From Streptomyces caniscabiei (GTDB taxonomy: Bacteria > Actinomycetota > Actinomycetes > Streptomycetales > Streptomycetaceae): a stretch of 44,096 nucleotides of DNA. Shown here piece after piece: positions 7,211 to 14,986 of the stretch. Every line of letters starts with the position of its first letter. The stretch's first letter is position 1. The notes beneath the pieces are model-generated. The model saw only the letters and a list, made by a program, of their open reading frames with translations, was not told the origin of the DNA and made no database searches. The DNA lies in the NCBI RefSeq assembly GCF_014930365.1, contig NZ_JABXWI010000012.1, positions 1-44,096 of the forward strand, in the 5' to 3' direction. The position numbers and the translations under genes are program-made.

Positions 7211-7415
7211 CCGCTATCTCACCGTGGCGCAGGTGGCCGAACTCCTCGGCACCTCGGAGCGCTTCCCGCGCCGTCTGATCGCCGAACGACGCATCGCCTT
7301 CGTCAAGGTTGGCCGCCACGTACGCATCCCAGAACGTGAGCTGAGCGCGTTCATCGACGCCAACACAGTGCAGCCGATCGGCCATCGGCGAGGCTCGCTG
7401 CGGAGGGCTGCCTGA
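7203..7415 (+). CDS. xis: Excisionase (Xis), MerR-like winged helix
   Basis: This 70-residue protein has the HTH_17 excisionase pattern: YLTVAQVAELLGTSERF forms the helix-turn-helix and VGRHVRIPERELSAFI the wing and following helix. Xis bends attachment-site DNA and turns Int toward excision. The gene overlaps repSA by eight bases and int by one (TGATG), giving a tightly coupled repSA-xis-int unit as in pSAM2. Confidence 0.93.
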   Translation: MADRYLTVAQVAELLGTSERFPRRLIAERRIAFVKVGRHVRIPERELSAFIDANTVQPIGHRRGSLRRAA

Positions 7416-8551
7416 TGGCCAACAAGAAGGGGCAGCGTAGAAGCTTCGGGTCGGTCCGACAGCTCAAGTCCGGTCGCTGGCAGGTTCGCTACCGCGACCC
7501 CGAGACGGGGCAACTTCGGCCGGCTGAGACGACGTATGCGACCAAGACCGACGCTCAAGTCGCGCTCACCCACATCGAGGCCGACATCACGCGCGGCCAG
7601 TGGTCGGACCCGGACGCCGGGGCGGTGAACTTCGCGGAGTACGCGACGGCATGGCTCCGGGACCGGAAGCTCGCCGACCGCACCCGTGAGCGGTCTGAGT
7701 CCGTCATGCGGCTGCACATCCTGCCCACCTTCGGAGCTGGGACCATGGCCGACGTGACGACGGCTCGTGTGCGTAGCTGGCGGGGGAAGCTCCTCACGGC
7801 CGGCATCGGCGAGCCGACGGTGGTCAAGGCGTATCAACTGCTCCGGGCCCTGATGAACACAGCTGTGGACGACGAACTGATCCGGCGCAACCCGTGCCGT
7901 ATCAAGGGCGCCGATCGCTACGACGTGCCCGAGCGGCCGGTCCTCTTGGTCACCGAGGTCTTCGCCGTCGCCGATGCCATCGCGCCGCGCTACCGGCTGC
8001 TCGTCCTCCTGGCCGCGTTCACCACTCTGCGCTTCGGTGAACTCGCCGCCCTTCGCCGTCGGGACATCGACTTGGAGGGGCTGACCGTCAGCGTTCGCCG
8101 GTCTCAGGCTGAGTTGCAGGACGGTCGCCTCTTCGACAAAGCGCCGAAGTCTGCCGCTGGCGTGCGTGCCATCTCGTTCCCCGCTGAGCTGCTCGACGAC
8201 GTGACGGGCCACCTGGAACAGTTCGCCGCGCCCGGCCGCGACGGACACGTCTTCGTCGGTCCGCAGGGCGGCCAACTTCGGCGGAGCAATTTCCGCGACG
8301 ATTGGGTGTCTGCCAGGAAGGCGGCGGGCGTCACGTCGGAGCTCCACTTTCACGATCTCCGCCACACCGGCAACACCTTGGCCTCGACCGCCGGTGCCAG
8401 CACCCGAGAGCTGATGACCCGCATGGGCCACAGCAGCTCGCGTGCCGCGCTGATCTATCAGCACATGACCAGCGACCGTGACCGGGCCATCGCCGATCGG
8501 CTCGGGGCGATGATCCGCGAGGGCGGGGGAGAGGCCACCGGCCAGGAGTGA
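7415..8551 (+). CDS. int: Tyrosine site-specific integrase
   Basis: This 378-residue recombinase has an arm-binding N-terminal domain (about 1-60), a core-binding SAM-like domain (about 65-150) and a catalytic domain. The catalytic set is visible as Arg206, His313-x-x-Arg316, His339 and the nucleophile Tyr348. A Lys in the beta-hairpin near residues 244-247 completes it. It reads toward the 3' end of tRNA-Arg(CCU), the presumed integration target. Four GTGGCA repeats between int and the tRNA are candidate arm-type sites. Confidence 0.95.
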   Translation: MANKKGQRRSFGSVRQLKSGRWQVRYRDPETGQLRPAETTYATKTDAQVALTHIEADITRGQWSDPDAGAVNFAEYATAWLRDRKLADRTRERSESVMRLHILPTFGAGTMADVTTARVRSWRGKLLTAGIGEPTVVKAYQLLRALMNTAVDDELIRRNPCRIKGADRYDVPERPVLLVTEVFAVADAIAPRYRLLVLLAAFTTLRFGELAALRRRDIDLEGLTVSVRRSQAELQDGRLFDKAPKSAAGVRAISFPAELLDDVTGHLEQFAAPGRDGHVFVGPQGGQLRRSNFRDDWVSARKAAGVTSELHFHDLRHTGNTLASTAGASTRELMTRMGHSSSRAALIYQHMTSDRDRAIADRLGAMIREGGGEATGQE

Positions 8552-8552
8552 C

Positions 8553-8589
8553 GTGGCATCCGCGTGGCATTAGTGGCACGCGTGTGGCA
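8553..8589. repeat. Four GTGGCA repeats, candidate integrase arm sites
   Basis: GTGGCA occurs at 8553, 8564, 8573 and 8584, that is with 11-, 9- and 11-bp steps, directly between the int stop and the tRNA-Arg gene. Short, roughly helically phased repeats here are what tyrosine integrases of AICEs use as arm-binding sites beside the core att site. Binding is inferred. Confidence 0.55.
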
Positions 8590-8606
8590 CGGCCTCGAAC
8601 ACGACG

Positions 8607-8646
8607 AAGGGCCAGCCTGGGAGGAAACCCTCCTGAGCTGGCCCTT
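8607..8646. terminator. Bidirectional terminator between int and tRNA-Arg
   Basis: AAGGGCCAGC and GCTGGCCCTT form a 10-bp stem with an inner GAGG/CTCC pairing, flanked by TTTT on the plus side. It would end int transcripts from the left and tRNA transcripts from the right. Confidence 0.8.
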
Positions 8647-8652
8647 TTGCTG

Positions 8653-8725
8653 TGCCCCCGGCAGGATTCGAACCTGCGACACCCGCTTTAGGAGAGCGGT
8701 GCTCTATCCCCTGAGCTACGAAGGC
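8653..8725 (-). tRNA. tRNA-Arg (anticodon CCU), AICE attachment site
   Basis: The minus strand folds as a 73-nt cloverleaf. The acceptor stem is GCCTTCG with CGGGGGC, the T arm contains GGTTCGAATCC, and the anticodon CCT is at 8692-8690, exactly positions 34-36. A discriminator A follows, and CCA is not fully encoded. The 3' half faces the integrase, so this is the reconstituted tRNA at the int side of the element. Confidence 0.95.
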
Positions 8726-9355
8726 AGTGGCTTGTAGAAGACCTTGTTGAAAACCCAGGGTGTGGATCTTCGACGAGGAGCACAAGCCCGCTGGTCAGAC
8801 GTGGTGCAACGCTCTCCGCTGGGTCATCTGAGCAGACAACGTCACGTACCAACGACTGACCCAGGGGTAGCTTAGCGGATGCGCGCCAGTGCGGGTCCTC
8901 TGTCTGGGGGCAGGAGGTCGGGGCGGCGAGCTGGAGTGCCTCTGACCTGTGGTGCCTAGGGCTGCATCGCGCGGTTGGTGGACGTTGCGGGAGCCGGGAC
9001 CGAGGGCCGTTGGACCGTTCTGCTCGCTGTGTCAGCTTGTGGGGCTGCTTGCCGCTGTCTCGGGGCGCCTGGCATCGGCGTTCGGTGCGTCCGCGGCCCA
9101 GGGTTGCGCGACGGTTCACGTCGCCGGGTGGTGCGGCGCTCACCGGTGTGGCCACCAGGTCAGTGGCGCCGCTGGTCTGCTCCGATCTCCTGATGACAAG
9201 TCCACCGCGCCAGTTCCTGACTGTCGAGGGCACACTGGTCGGATGCCGGCCGACGGGGAGGGGCGTGAGCGAGATCAGCATGCCGGACGGATGGCAGACA
9301 GTACGCTGAATCCGGCGGGATCGGGCCCGCAGCGACAGTGTCCGGGAGGTGCTTC
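8726..9355. other. Gene-poor accretion stretch
   Basis: About 630 bp upstream of the tRNA hold no gene I can support. Open frames on both strands lack recognisable domains, and the minus-strand one reads through the tRNA itself. Base composition is less periodic than in neighbouring genes, consistent with decayed integration debris plus the tRNA promoter. Confidence 0.5.
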
Positions 9356-9922
9356 ATGACGGCCGAGATGGTGGCCCCGGCGTGGATGCATGAGCAGATC
9401 ACGGCGCAGGAGTACGACTCCTGGTCCGAGGAGCAGTGCGCCGGCATCGAGATCGTGGACGGGATGGTCGTCGTGAGCCCGAGTGCGTCCAAGCGCCACA
9501 ACCGGCTCGCCCGGATTCTGGCGAACGCCCTGGATGCCGCCGCGGGCCCGGAGTGGAACGCCGACACGGACTTCGACGTCCGGCTTCAGGACGTCCCGCT
9601 CACCAATCGCCGCCCGGACGTCGTTGTGTACCGCGCAGACACGATCGACATCACCCCCACCCGCCCTGAGCACGTGCTCCTGGTCGCGGAGGTGGTGTCG
9701 CCAGGTTCGGAGACCACCGACCGGATCGTGAAGGTCGACCAGTACGCCAAGGCGGGCATCGCCTTCTACTGGCGGATCGAGCAGGCCGCGACAGGCGTTC
9801 CTCTCGTCTACACCTACGTTCTCGACCCCGCGACGAAGACCTACCGGGACGGAGACGTGTTCACCGGCGTCCTCAAGGTAGCGGCCCCCTTCCCGGTGGA
9901 GATCGACCTCGGACAGATCTGA
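9356..9922 (+). CDS. Uma2-family putative endonuclease (DUF820)
   Basis: This 188-residue protein has the PD-(D/E)XK-like pattern of Uma2 proteins: an early IEIVDG strand, RPD with Asp88, then AEVVS with Glu112, and a downstream Lys127 in VKVDQYAKAG. The family is abundant in Streptomyces and cyanobacteria. It is predicted to cut nucleic acid, but cellular roles are unclear and many copies lie among mobile DNA. The ATG at 9356 follows GGGAGG, and the earlier in-frame ATG at 9338 lacks one. It stands alone between tRNA fragments. Confidence 0.88.
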   Translation: MTAEMVAPAWMHEQITAQEYDSWSEEQCAGIEIVDGMVVVSPSASKRHNRLARILANALDAAAGPEWNADTDFDVRLQDVPLTNRRPDVVVYRADTIDITPTRPEHVLLVAEVVSPGSETTDRIVKVDQYAKAGIAFYWRIEQAATGVPLVYTYVLDPATKTYRDGDVFTGVLKVAAPFPVEIDLGQI

Positions 9923-10050
9923 CCACTCGCTGCTCAGCAGTCGGCAGCGCGTGAGCGATGCGGACGGCCCGATACGAGGCGGCACGAGCCGGATCAAGTG
10001 GCTCGCCGCGCGGTTCCGACCAGGGACAACAGCACGGCGCGGCAGCGCCA

Positions 10051-10122
10051 GGCACCCCCCGGCAAGAATTCGATCCCACTCCTAAAGCCGGTGTCGCAGG
10101 TTCGAATCCTGCCGGGGGCACC
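10051..10122. repeat. Inverted pair of tRNA-Arg 3' fragments (att-like hairpin)
   Basis: The right arm, on the plus strand from about 10079 to 10122, repeats the tRNA-Arg(CCU) 3' half from the anticodon loop to the 3' end, with one G-to-C difference. It is inverted relative to the gene at 8653-8725. The left arm (10051-10073) is a decayed copy of the T arm and acceptor 3' strand in the opposite orientation. Together they form a long imperfect hairpin. They look like attachment-site remnants left by earlier integrations or an inversion. Confidence 0.75.
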
Positions 10123-10247
10123 ACCTGCACCGCAGGTAAGAGAGATCCCGGCCCCTCGTTCCATTCGAACGGGGGGTCTTCCTCATGTCTGGAGTCCACA
10201 AGAGTCCACATCTCCATGTGAACCCCGGACGCGCCTCTCGCAGACCT

Positions 10248-10285
10248 GCGCGGTATCCGTCGGGAGGCGCGGTATCCGTCGGGAG
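10248..10285. repeat. Two 19-bp direct repeats
   Basis: GCGCGGTATCCGTCGGGAG is present twice in exact tandem. It lies about 60 bp upstream of the toxin-antitoxin start and might be a duplication or a binding site. No function is visible. Confidence 0.7.
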
Positions 10286-10342
10286 GGCGGCCCGGGCAGG
10301 TGAGGAGCCAGAGGAGGCCAGGCCGCGCCGGACGAGATCTGG

Positions 10343-10357
10343 CATACTTGAAGTATG
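10343..10357 (+). promoter_or_regulatory. Palindrome overlapping antitoxin start (autoregulatory operator candidate)
   Basis: CATACTT-G-AAGTATG is a perfect 7-bp inverted repeat whose last three bases are the ATG start of the antitoxin. The left half contains a TANNNT-like -10 element (CATACT). Transcription would then start at or near the A of ATG, giving a leaderless message repressed by the ribbon-helix-helix protein bound at the palindrome. Confidence 0.6.
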
Positions 10358-10621
10358 GCAACCCGGAAGATCACCATCACCGTGCCGGAAGAGCTGGTGG
10401 AATCGATCAAGGAGCGCGTCGACGCGCGCGGGGTGTCCGGCTACATCGCCGCCGCCGCCGCCCATCAGGACGCCATTGACCGACTGCGCGAGTTGGCCGA
10501 ACGTCTCGAAGAAGAGCACGGCGCCGTGACGGAAGACGAGCAGCAAGCAGCGCTGGACCGCATCGCCGCCATCGACGGCTGGCATGACGAGCAGCGATCA
10601 CACTCGGACGAGGCCGCGTGA
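10355..10621 (+). CDS. Ribbon-helix-helix antitoxin
   Basis: This 88-residue protein begins with a beta strand, RKITITVPEEL, followed by two helices, the CopG/Arc ribbon-helix-helix fold that dimerises and binds operator DNA. The acidic C-terminal half (residues 45-88) is the likely toxin-binding tail. Its stop overlaps the toxin's GTG start by four bases (GTGA), a normal arrangement for toxin-antitoxin pairs. The start codon lies within a palindrome and no ribosome binding site precedes it, so translation may be leaderless. Confidence 0.85.
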   Translation: MATRKITITVPEELVESIKERVDARGVSGYIAAAAAHQDAIDRLRELAERLEEEHGAVTEDEQQAALDRIAAIDGWHDEQRSHSDEAA

Positions 10622-11064
10622 GCCGCACCGCCCGAGCGAAGCTGCACCGGCCACGACAGCGCGTCTTCGTGTTCGACTCCGAGGCTCTCTCCAAGGCGGT
10701 TCAGGGCGATCGGGAGATGACTGCGCTGATCAAGACGGCTCCGCGGCTGGACATCCCGATCGTCACCTCATCGCTCACGACCTTGGAGGCATGGGACCCT
10801 CGCGAAACGTCGAGGCAGGCACTGTGGAACTGGACGCTGTCCCGGATCCGCATCGTGCACACGGACGACCAGGTGATCGCCATGGCGCGCGACATGCTGA
10901 AGGCAGCCGGCCTGCACGGGCAGAAATACGCCATCGACGCCATTCTGGCGGCCGTAGCCGGGCGGGAAGCCGTGCAGGGAGCTCAGGCAACCGTCTTCAC
11001 CTCCGACACCGACGACATGAATCAACTCCTCGCGGGACACGCCGTGCGAGTCGAGAAGGTCTGA
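10618..11064 (+). CDS. PIN-domain toxin (VapC-like ribonuclease)
   Basis: The 148-residue product has PIN-domain hallmarks: an early strand FVFDSEALSKA with the first Asp, a middle TTLEAWD Glu, a helix YAIDAILAAVA with the third acidic residue, and the late FTSDTDDM. These acids bind Mg2+ for RNA cleavage, and VapC toxins usually cut tRNA or rRNA. It has a basic N-terminal extension of about 14 residues. It is coupled to the upstream antitoxin by a GTGA overlap. The actual RNA target cannot be predicted. Confidence 0.87.
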   Translation: MSRTARAKLHRPRQRVFVFDSEALSKAVQGDREMTALIKTAPRLDIPIVTSSLTTLEAWDPRETSRQALWNWTLSRIRIVHTDDQVIAMARDMLKAAGLHGQKYAIDAILAAVAGREAVQGAQATVFTSDTDDMNQLLAGHAVRVEKV

Positions 11065-11205
11065 CGACGACGAGACGCCGCCTGAACCTCACTCCGGCCA
11101 CCCGCCGGCTCCCCTGAGCAACCCGTGCCCTCGTCGGACAGCATCCACCAGCACGAGCCGGTGGCCGTTCATCTATGCGGGCACCATCCCGATGCCGGAG
11201 CAAAC

Positions 11206-11712
11206 CCCCGGCCATCACGCTGTCGGTGATCGTGGAGATCGTGGACCTGGAGATCTCCGCGCCGTACACCTCGGCGAATGCGTGGAGATCTCCCCGTGCG
11301 TCAGCCCCTTCGCCGACAACGACAGGACCATCTCATCCACCCCGCCCGGACGCCGCTGCCGCTTCCTGACCAGCTGCGGCTCGAACGACCCGGCCCTGTC
11401 CCGCGGCACCGCGATCCCGACCGGCCCCGACTCGGTGATCACCGTCTTGGACCGGTGCCCGTTGCGGTAGTTCTCCCGGCCGCCCTCAGCCCGCCCACCG
11501 GGCCAGTGCCCCAGATGATCCGTGAGCTCACCCTCCAGCGCCGACTCCAGCACCCGCTTCGTCAGCTGCTGCAGCAAGCCGCCCTCACCGGTGAGCTTCA
11601 CCCCACCGGCCTGAGCCAGGGCAACCAACTCGGCGATCAGCCCGTCATCCACGGCACTCGTCGCACCCACAGCGGCCTTCCGGGCCTCGGCGCCACTCGT
11701 CACGTCAGTCAT
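11206..11712 (-). pseudogene. IS256-family transposase remnant, frameshifted and truncated
   Basis: From the ATG at 11712 the sequence reads as the N-terminal part of a Mutator/IS256 transposase (HLGHWPGGRAEGGRENYRNG, then the LSLSAKGLTHGEIS region). Just after GEISTH the frame shifts by one lost base. The expected continuation (VYGAEISRSTISTITDSV) is found in another frame down to about 11206 and then stops matching. The catalytic DDE domain is absent, so it is an immobile remnant. No terminal inverted repeats could be defined. Confidence 0.88.
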
Positions 11713-11923
11713 CAACTGTCGATTCCAGCACGGGAGTTACACCGCTCACCGTACAGACCCACGTGAGGCGCTGGAGATCGGCGACACGTTGCATGCTGCC
11801 GGGTCTCGGCCGTGAGGGCCGGCTCGGGAGAAGGTCTCTCTCGCACCGGCCCGTCCTCGCGTCTCGGTCGTGCCGCACGCTCTCCGCCCAGCAGCAGGGG
11901 CAAGGAGCGCCCGGTGTCGACGC

Positions 11924-11970
11924 CGTCAGTCGTAGACACCGTCAGTCGTAGGCTCGGTCAGTTGTAGACG
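11924..11970. repeat. Three imperfect 15-bp repeats at the end of the GH30 gene
   Basis: CCGTCAGTCGTAGAC-type units occur three times with 16-bp spacing. The last unit covers the C-terminal codons and stop of the GH30 gene, so the array looks like an outward duplication of the gene's end. Confidence 0.6.
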
Positions 11971-14894
11971 TTGAATTCCGCGATGGACCACCAGTTACTC
12001 GCGACGTCAGCGGTGTTGACGACCTTGATGTGGCGAGCCGTCCGCGTGGGGAAGGAGACCACCTGGACGCGCTGGCCGTCCGTCACGGAGGAGACCTTGA
12101 TCCAGTCGGTTCCATCCTCCGAGACGTACACGTCCGCGCTTCGCGCGTAATCGTCGATGCTTCCGCCGACATCCAGGACGACCTTGTTGAAGGTCTGCGC
12201 CTGCCCCATGTCCACGTGGATCCAGAGGCCGTCGTACTGCCCGGTTCCGGAGCTGTAGCGGTTACCGGAATCACCGTCCAGCATGTTTCCGGGTGCGTCC
12301 CACTGGCTCGCGTCCGAAGCCGTCGCGGTCCAGCCCGTGCGCGGCAGTGCGGGGCCCAGGTCCATGACGTCGAAGGATGAGCCGCCCGCGTCCGCTCCGG
12401 TGGCGCCCTTCACGGAGACCGTGACCTTCCCTGCTGGGAGTCCCTTCGGGACGTAGGCGCTGATGCTCGTGTCCGACCAGGTGTCTATCTCGGCATAGCT
12501 CGATCCGAAGTACACCGTGCCCAGCCCCTGCGAGTCGCCGAAGCCGGAACCGTGGATCGTGAACTTGGAGCGTGGTACGCCCCGTTCCGGCTTCAGATCG
12601 CTGAAGGTCGGCGACGGGAAGCTCGAGAGCTTCTTGGTCGTGAACATCGCCGAGGTGCCACCCGGCAGCTCATAGGTGTACGAGCCGTCGGTGGACATCT
12701 TGAAACTCTTGCTGTCAGCGGTCCCGTTGAAGACCACGGTGACCTGGGCCCCTTGCTTGCTGGTCCAGCTCTTCGACTGGAGGCCGTGCGCCACCGCTGC
12801 CGGAGCCGCGATGGAGCCGGTTCCGCGCGCGGCCCCGTACACCTCGATATCGCCGATGGCCCACCAGAAACCGGAGGCCGCGGTGCTGACGATGCGAATG
12901 TACTGTGCCGTGCGGGTCGGCAGTGCGACGGTTGTTTTCCCGATTCCCCCGCTGCCGCTCGCGATCGCGCTGCCCCACTCGGCTCCGTCGTCCGACACGT
13001 AGATCTGATACTTCGTGACGTAGTCGAACGAGTTGTTCACGCCGGTGTCGAAGACGATCTTGTTGAAGCTCGTGGGGCTCCCCAGGTCGATCTGGAACCA
13101 GTCACCGCTCGTCGTCCCGTGCCCGAGGCTCCATTTGGTGTTGATGTCGCCGTCGATCGCGTTCGCGGCCCTGCCCCAGTCCGGCTGCGCGGAAGCCGTG
13201 GCCGTCCACTTGGTACGGCTCAGTGCCCTTCCGGTCGTCCGGACGGAGGCTCCGATCGGCAGGGAGTACGTGATCAGCTTGTTTCCGGTGCGGATGGAGT
13301 TCTGGTGGGGCCGCAGTGCCGGGTCGTAGGTGACGGTGACCGGACCGGACTCCGACTTGAACGCGAAGTCGTGTGTCGGGTCCGGGACCTTGGCCGCTGC
13401 GGGGGTGCTGCCGCTCCGCGCGGGGCCGGAGTACGTGAAGGTGACGGCGTCTCCGGCGTTCAGGGTGTAGTCGAACGAGTGTGTCCCGTCCGCGACGCTG
13501 AAGGTCTTCGCCGCCTTTCCCGAGTTGTGCGCGATCAGCACCTTCGATCCGTCCGGGTTCTGGAACGCGACGTTCTCTATGCTGCCTTCCCCGAAGGTGT
13601 TCGAGTAGATCCGGCGTGCTCCGGGCCTGACGAACCTGCTCGCGTGAGCGAGGGCGTGGTAGTCGACGTTGTAGGACACCTGCCCGTCGGCCGGGTCGAT
13701 CGTGAGCAGGCCCCGCAGCATGGGGATGCCGGCCGTGTCGCTGTTGAGCGGGCCCCGGTCGGGGTCGAGTGCGATGTTCCACAGCATCACGCCGTTCGCC
13801 CAGTTGCGCGTGCCGTTGATGATCCACGTACCCAGTGCCTCGGTGAACGCCGTCTGGTCGCTGTCCTGCCACACGCCTCCGGTGGCCTCCGTGATGAAGG
13901 TTTCCTTGCTCGGGTAGTCGTTGTGGACCAGCGTCTGGTAGGTCGGGTCGCCGCTGTAGATGTGCCATCCGGTTCCGGCGGTGTATGTGGAGGCGGCGGG
14001 GTCACTGAAGATCGTCTCGGGGTAGGAGGGCACGTCCCAGTTGTGGTCCCAGGCCAGGATCTTCGTGGAGATTCCGTTGGCTTCGAACGCCTTGCCGATC
14101 TTCTTGATCAGCTCGGCTTCCTGGTACGCGGACAGGAACATTCCGGGCCAGGTGGGGGTGCCCATGGGTTCGTTCTGCGGGGAGATGTAGGAGATGGGCA
14201 CGCCGGCTTCGTCGTAGGCCTGGACGAACTTGACGAAGTACTCGGCCAGGGCGGAGACGTACTCGCCCTTGAGGGTGCCGCCGATCATGGAGTCGGAGGT
14301 CTTCATCCAGCCTGGTGGGCTCCAGGGGTTGGCCATGACCTTGAGGGACGGGTTGAGGGAGAGGGCCTGGCGCAGGGCCGGGATGATGTACGGGACGTCA
14401 TGCTGGATGGAGAAGTCGGCCAGCGTCGGGTCTGTCCGGCCAGCGGGCATGTCGTCGTAGGAGTAGCTGCCGGACGCGTTGAAGTCCGTGGCGCCCATCG
14501 GGGAGCGGAGAAGGCTGAGGCCGATTCCCTTCGAGGGATCGAACAGCTTCTTCATCAGCTTGGCCCGCTCGGCAGGGGACAGCTTGTCGATGAGCCAGGC
14601 GGCGGAGTCGGTCATGGCCGCGCCGAAGCCGTGGACCTTCTGGTACTTGACGCTGTCGTCGATCTTGATCGTCAGCGGGTTGGCCGCTTTCCTCGCCTTG
14701 AACAGCACATCGTCCTGGCCGGCGACCCACTTGTCGGCCGATACGTCCGTCAGCCACACACGGACGGAATTGTCACGTGGGGCCTGCTTCAGCCGCGGGG
14801 CGGCTAGGGCATTCCCGGAAACCTGGGTCCACGCGGCGGCGACGCCGACCGCGGTGGCCAGGAACCGGCGTCGTCCGAGACCGTACGAGCTCAT
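11958..14894 (-). CDS. Secreted multi-domain GH30 glycosidase
   Basis: This 978-residue enzyme has a twin-arginine signal (LGRRRFLATAVGVAAA). A GH30 catalytic domain follows at about 50-480, with acid/base Glu242 in QNEPM and nucleophile Glu336 in FITEATGG. It then has an F5/8-type-C carbohydrate-binding domain (about 555-690), a linker domain, an IPT/TIG fold (about 765-845) and a second F5/8-type-C domain to the C terminus. GH30 enzymes cleave beta-1,6-glucan, glucosylceramide or related beta-glycosides with retention. Subfamily cannot be fixed from sequence alone; fungal beta-glucan is a plausible target. It ends the minus-strand sugar operon, 92 bp after the GH32 gene, and may also have its own promoter in that gap. 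Confidence 0.93.
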   Translation of the reverse strand: MSSYGLGRRRFLATAVGVAAAWTQVSGNALAAPRLKQAPRDNSVRVWLTDVSADKWVAGQDDVLFKARKAANPLTIKIDDSVKYQKVHGFGAAMTDSAAWLIDKLSPAERAKLMKKLFDPSKGIGLSLLRSPMGATDFNASGSYSYDDMPAGRTDPTLADFSIQHDVPYIIPALRQALSLNPSLKVMANPWSPPGWMKTSDSMIGGTLKGEYVSALAEYFVKFVQAYDEAGVPISYISPQNEPMGTPTWPGMFLSAYQEAELIKKIGKAFEANGISTKILAWDHNWDVPSYPETIFSDPAASTYTAGTGWHIYSGDPTYQTLVHNDYPSKETFITEATGGVWQDSDQTAFTEALGTWIINGTRNWANGVMLWNIALDPDRGPLNSDTAGIPMLRGLLTIDPADGQVSYNVDYHALAHASRFVRPGARRIYSNTFGEGSIENVAFQNPDGSKVLIAHNSGKAAKTFSVADGTHSFDYTLNAGDAVTFTYSGPARSGSTPAAAKVPDPTHDFAFKSESGPVTVTYDPALRPHQNSIRTGNKLITYSLPIGASVRTTGRALSRTKWTATASAQPDWGRAANAIDGDINTKWSLGHGTTSGDWFQIDLGSPTSFNKIVFDTGVNNSFDYVTKYQIYVSDDGAEWGSAIASGSGGIGKTTVALPTRTAQYIRIVSTAASGFWWAIGDIEVYGAARGTGSIAAPAAVAHGLQSKSWTSKQGAQVTVVFNGTADSKSFKMSTDGSYTYELPGGTSAMFTTKKLSSFPSPTFSDLKPERGVPRSKFTIHGSGFGDSQGLGTVYFGSSYAEIDTWSDTSISAYVPKGLPAGKVTVSVKGATGADAGGSSFDVMDLGPALPRTGWTATASDASQWDAPGNMLDGDSGNRYSSGTGQYDGLWIHVDMGQAQTFNKVVLDVGGSIDDYARSADVYVSEDGTDWIKVSSVTDGQRVQVVSFPTRTARHIKVVNTADVASNWWSIAEFNVYN

Positions 14895-14986
14895 GGAAGA
14901 TCCTCCTTCGGACCAGCTTGTTCTGTACTTGGGTGAGGGGGTGGGACACAGTGCCGAGGTGGGGGATCGACCGGTCGGAATCGGTG

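Larger units (their letters stand above)
1..8725. mobile_element. AICE (pSAM2/SLP1-type integrative conjugative element), left end cut off
   Basis: The gene order is Nudix/Pif-like, KorSA-like GntR, SCO3933-family protein, FtsK/TraSA, DUF2637 protein, small spread proteins, RepSA, Xis, Int, then a tRNA gene. This is the standard backbone of actinomycete integrative and conjugative elements, which replicate by rolling circle after excision and move double-stranded DNA with an FtsK-like pump. Int reads toward the 3' end of tRNA-Arg(CCU), as expected when integration reconstitutes the tRNA. A second direct copy of the tRNA 3' end should mark the outer boundary. None is seen in the first kilobase, so that end probably lies left of the window. 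Boundaries are therefore inferred. Confidence 0.88.
9923..10342. other. Intergenic region with tRNA fragments and repeats
   Basis: No gene is supported here. A minus-strand frame reading PAGFEPATPALG is the familiar false translation of a tRNA T-arm region. The stretch holds the tRNA-derived hairpin (10051-10122), a possible terminator stem near 10153-10176 (CGTTC/GAACG flanked by C and G runs), and two 19-bp direct repeats (10248-10285). Confidence 0.6.

Noticed and set aside
8949..9359. A plus-strand frame of 136 codons upstream of the Uma2 gene
   Set aside because: There is no domain, the residue composition is odd, and it competes with several equal frames on both strands.
9873..10361. 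A frame reading PAGFEPATPALG
   Set aside because: This peptide is the well-known false translation of a tRNA T-arm and acceptor sequence; here it comes from the tRNA-Arg fragment.
12552..14807. A 751-codon plus-strand frame opposite the GH30 gene
   Set aside because: It is an antisense shadow; the minus strand encodes clear GH30 and F5/8-type-C domains.
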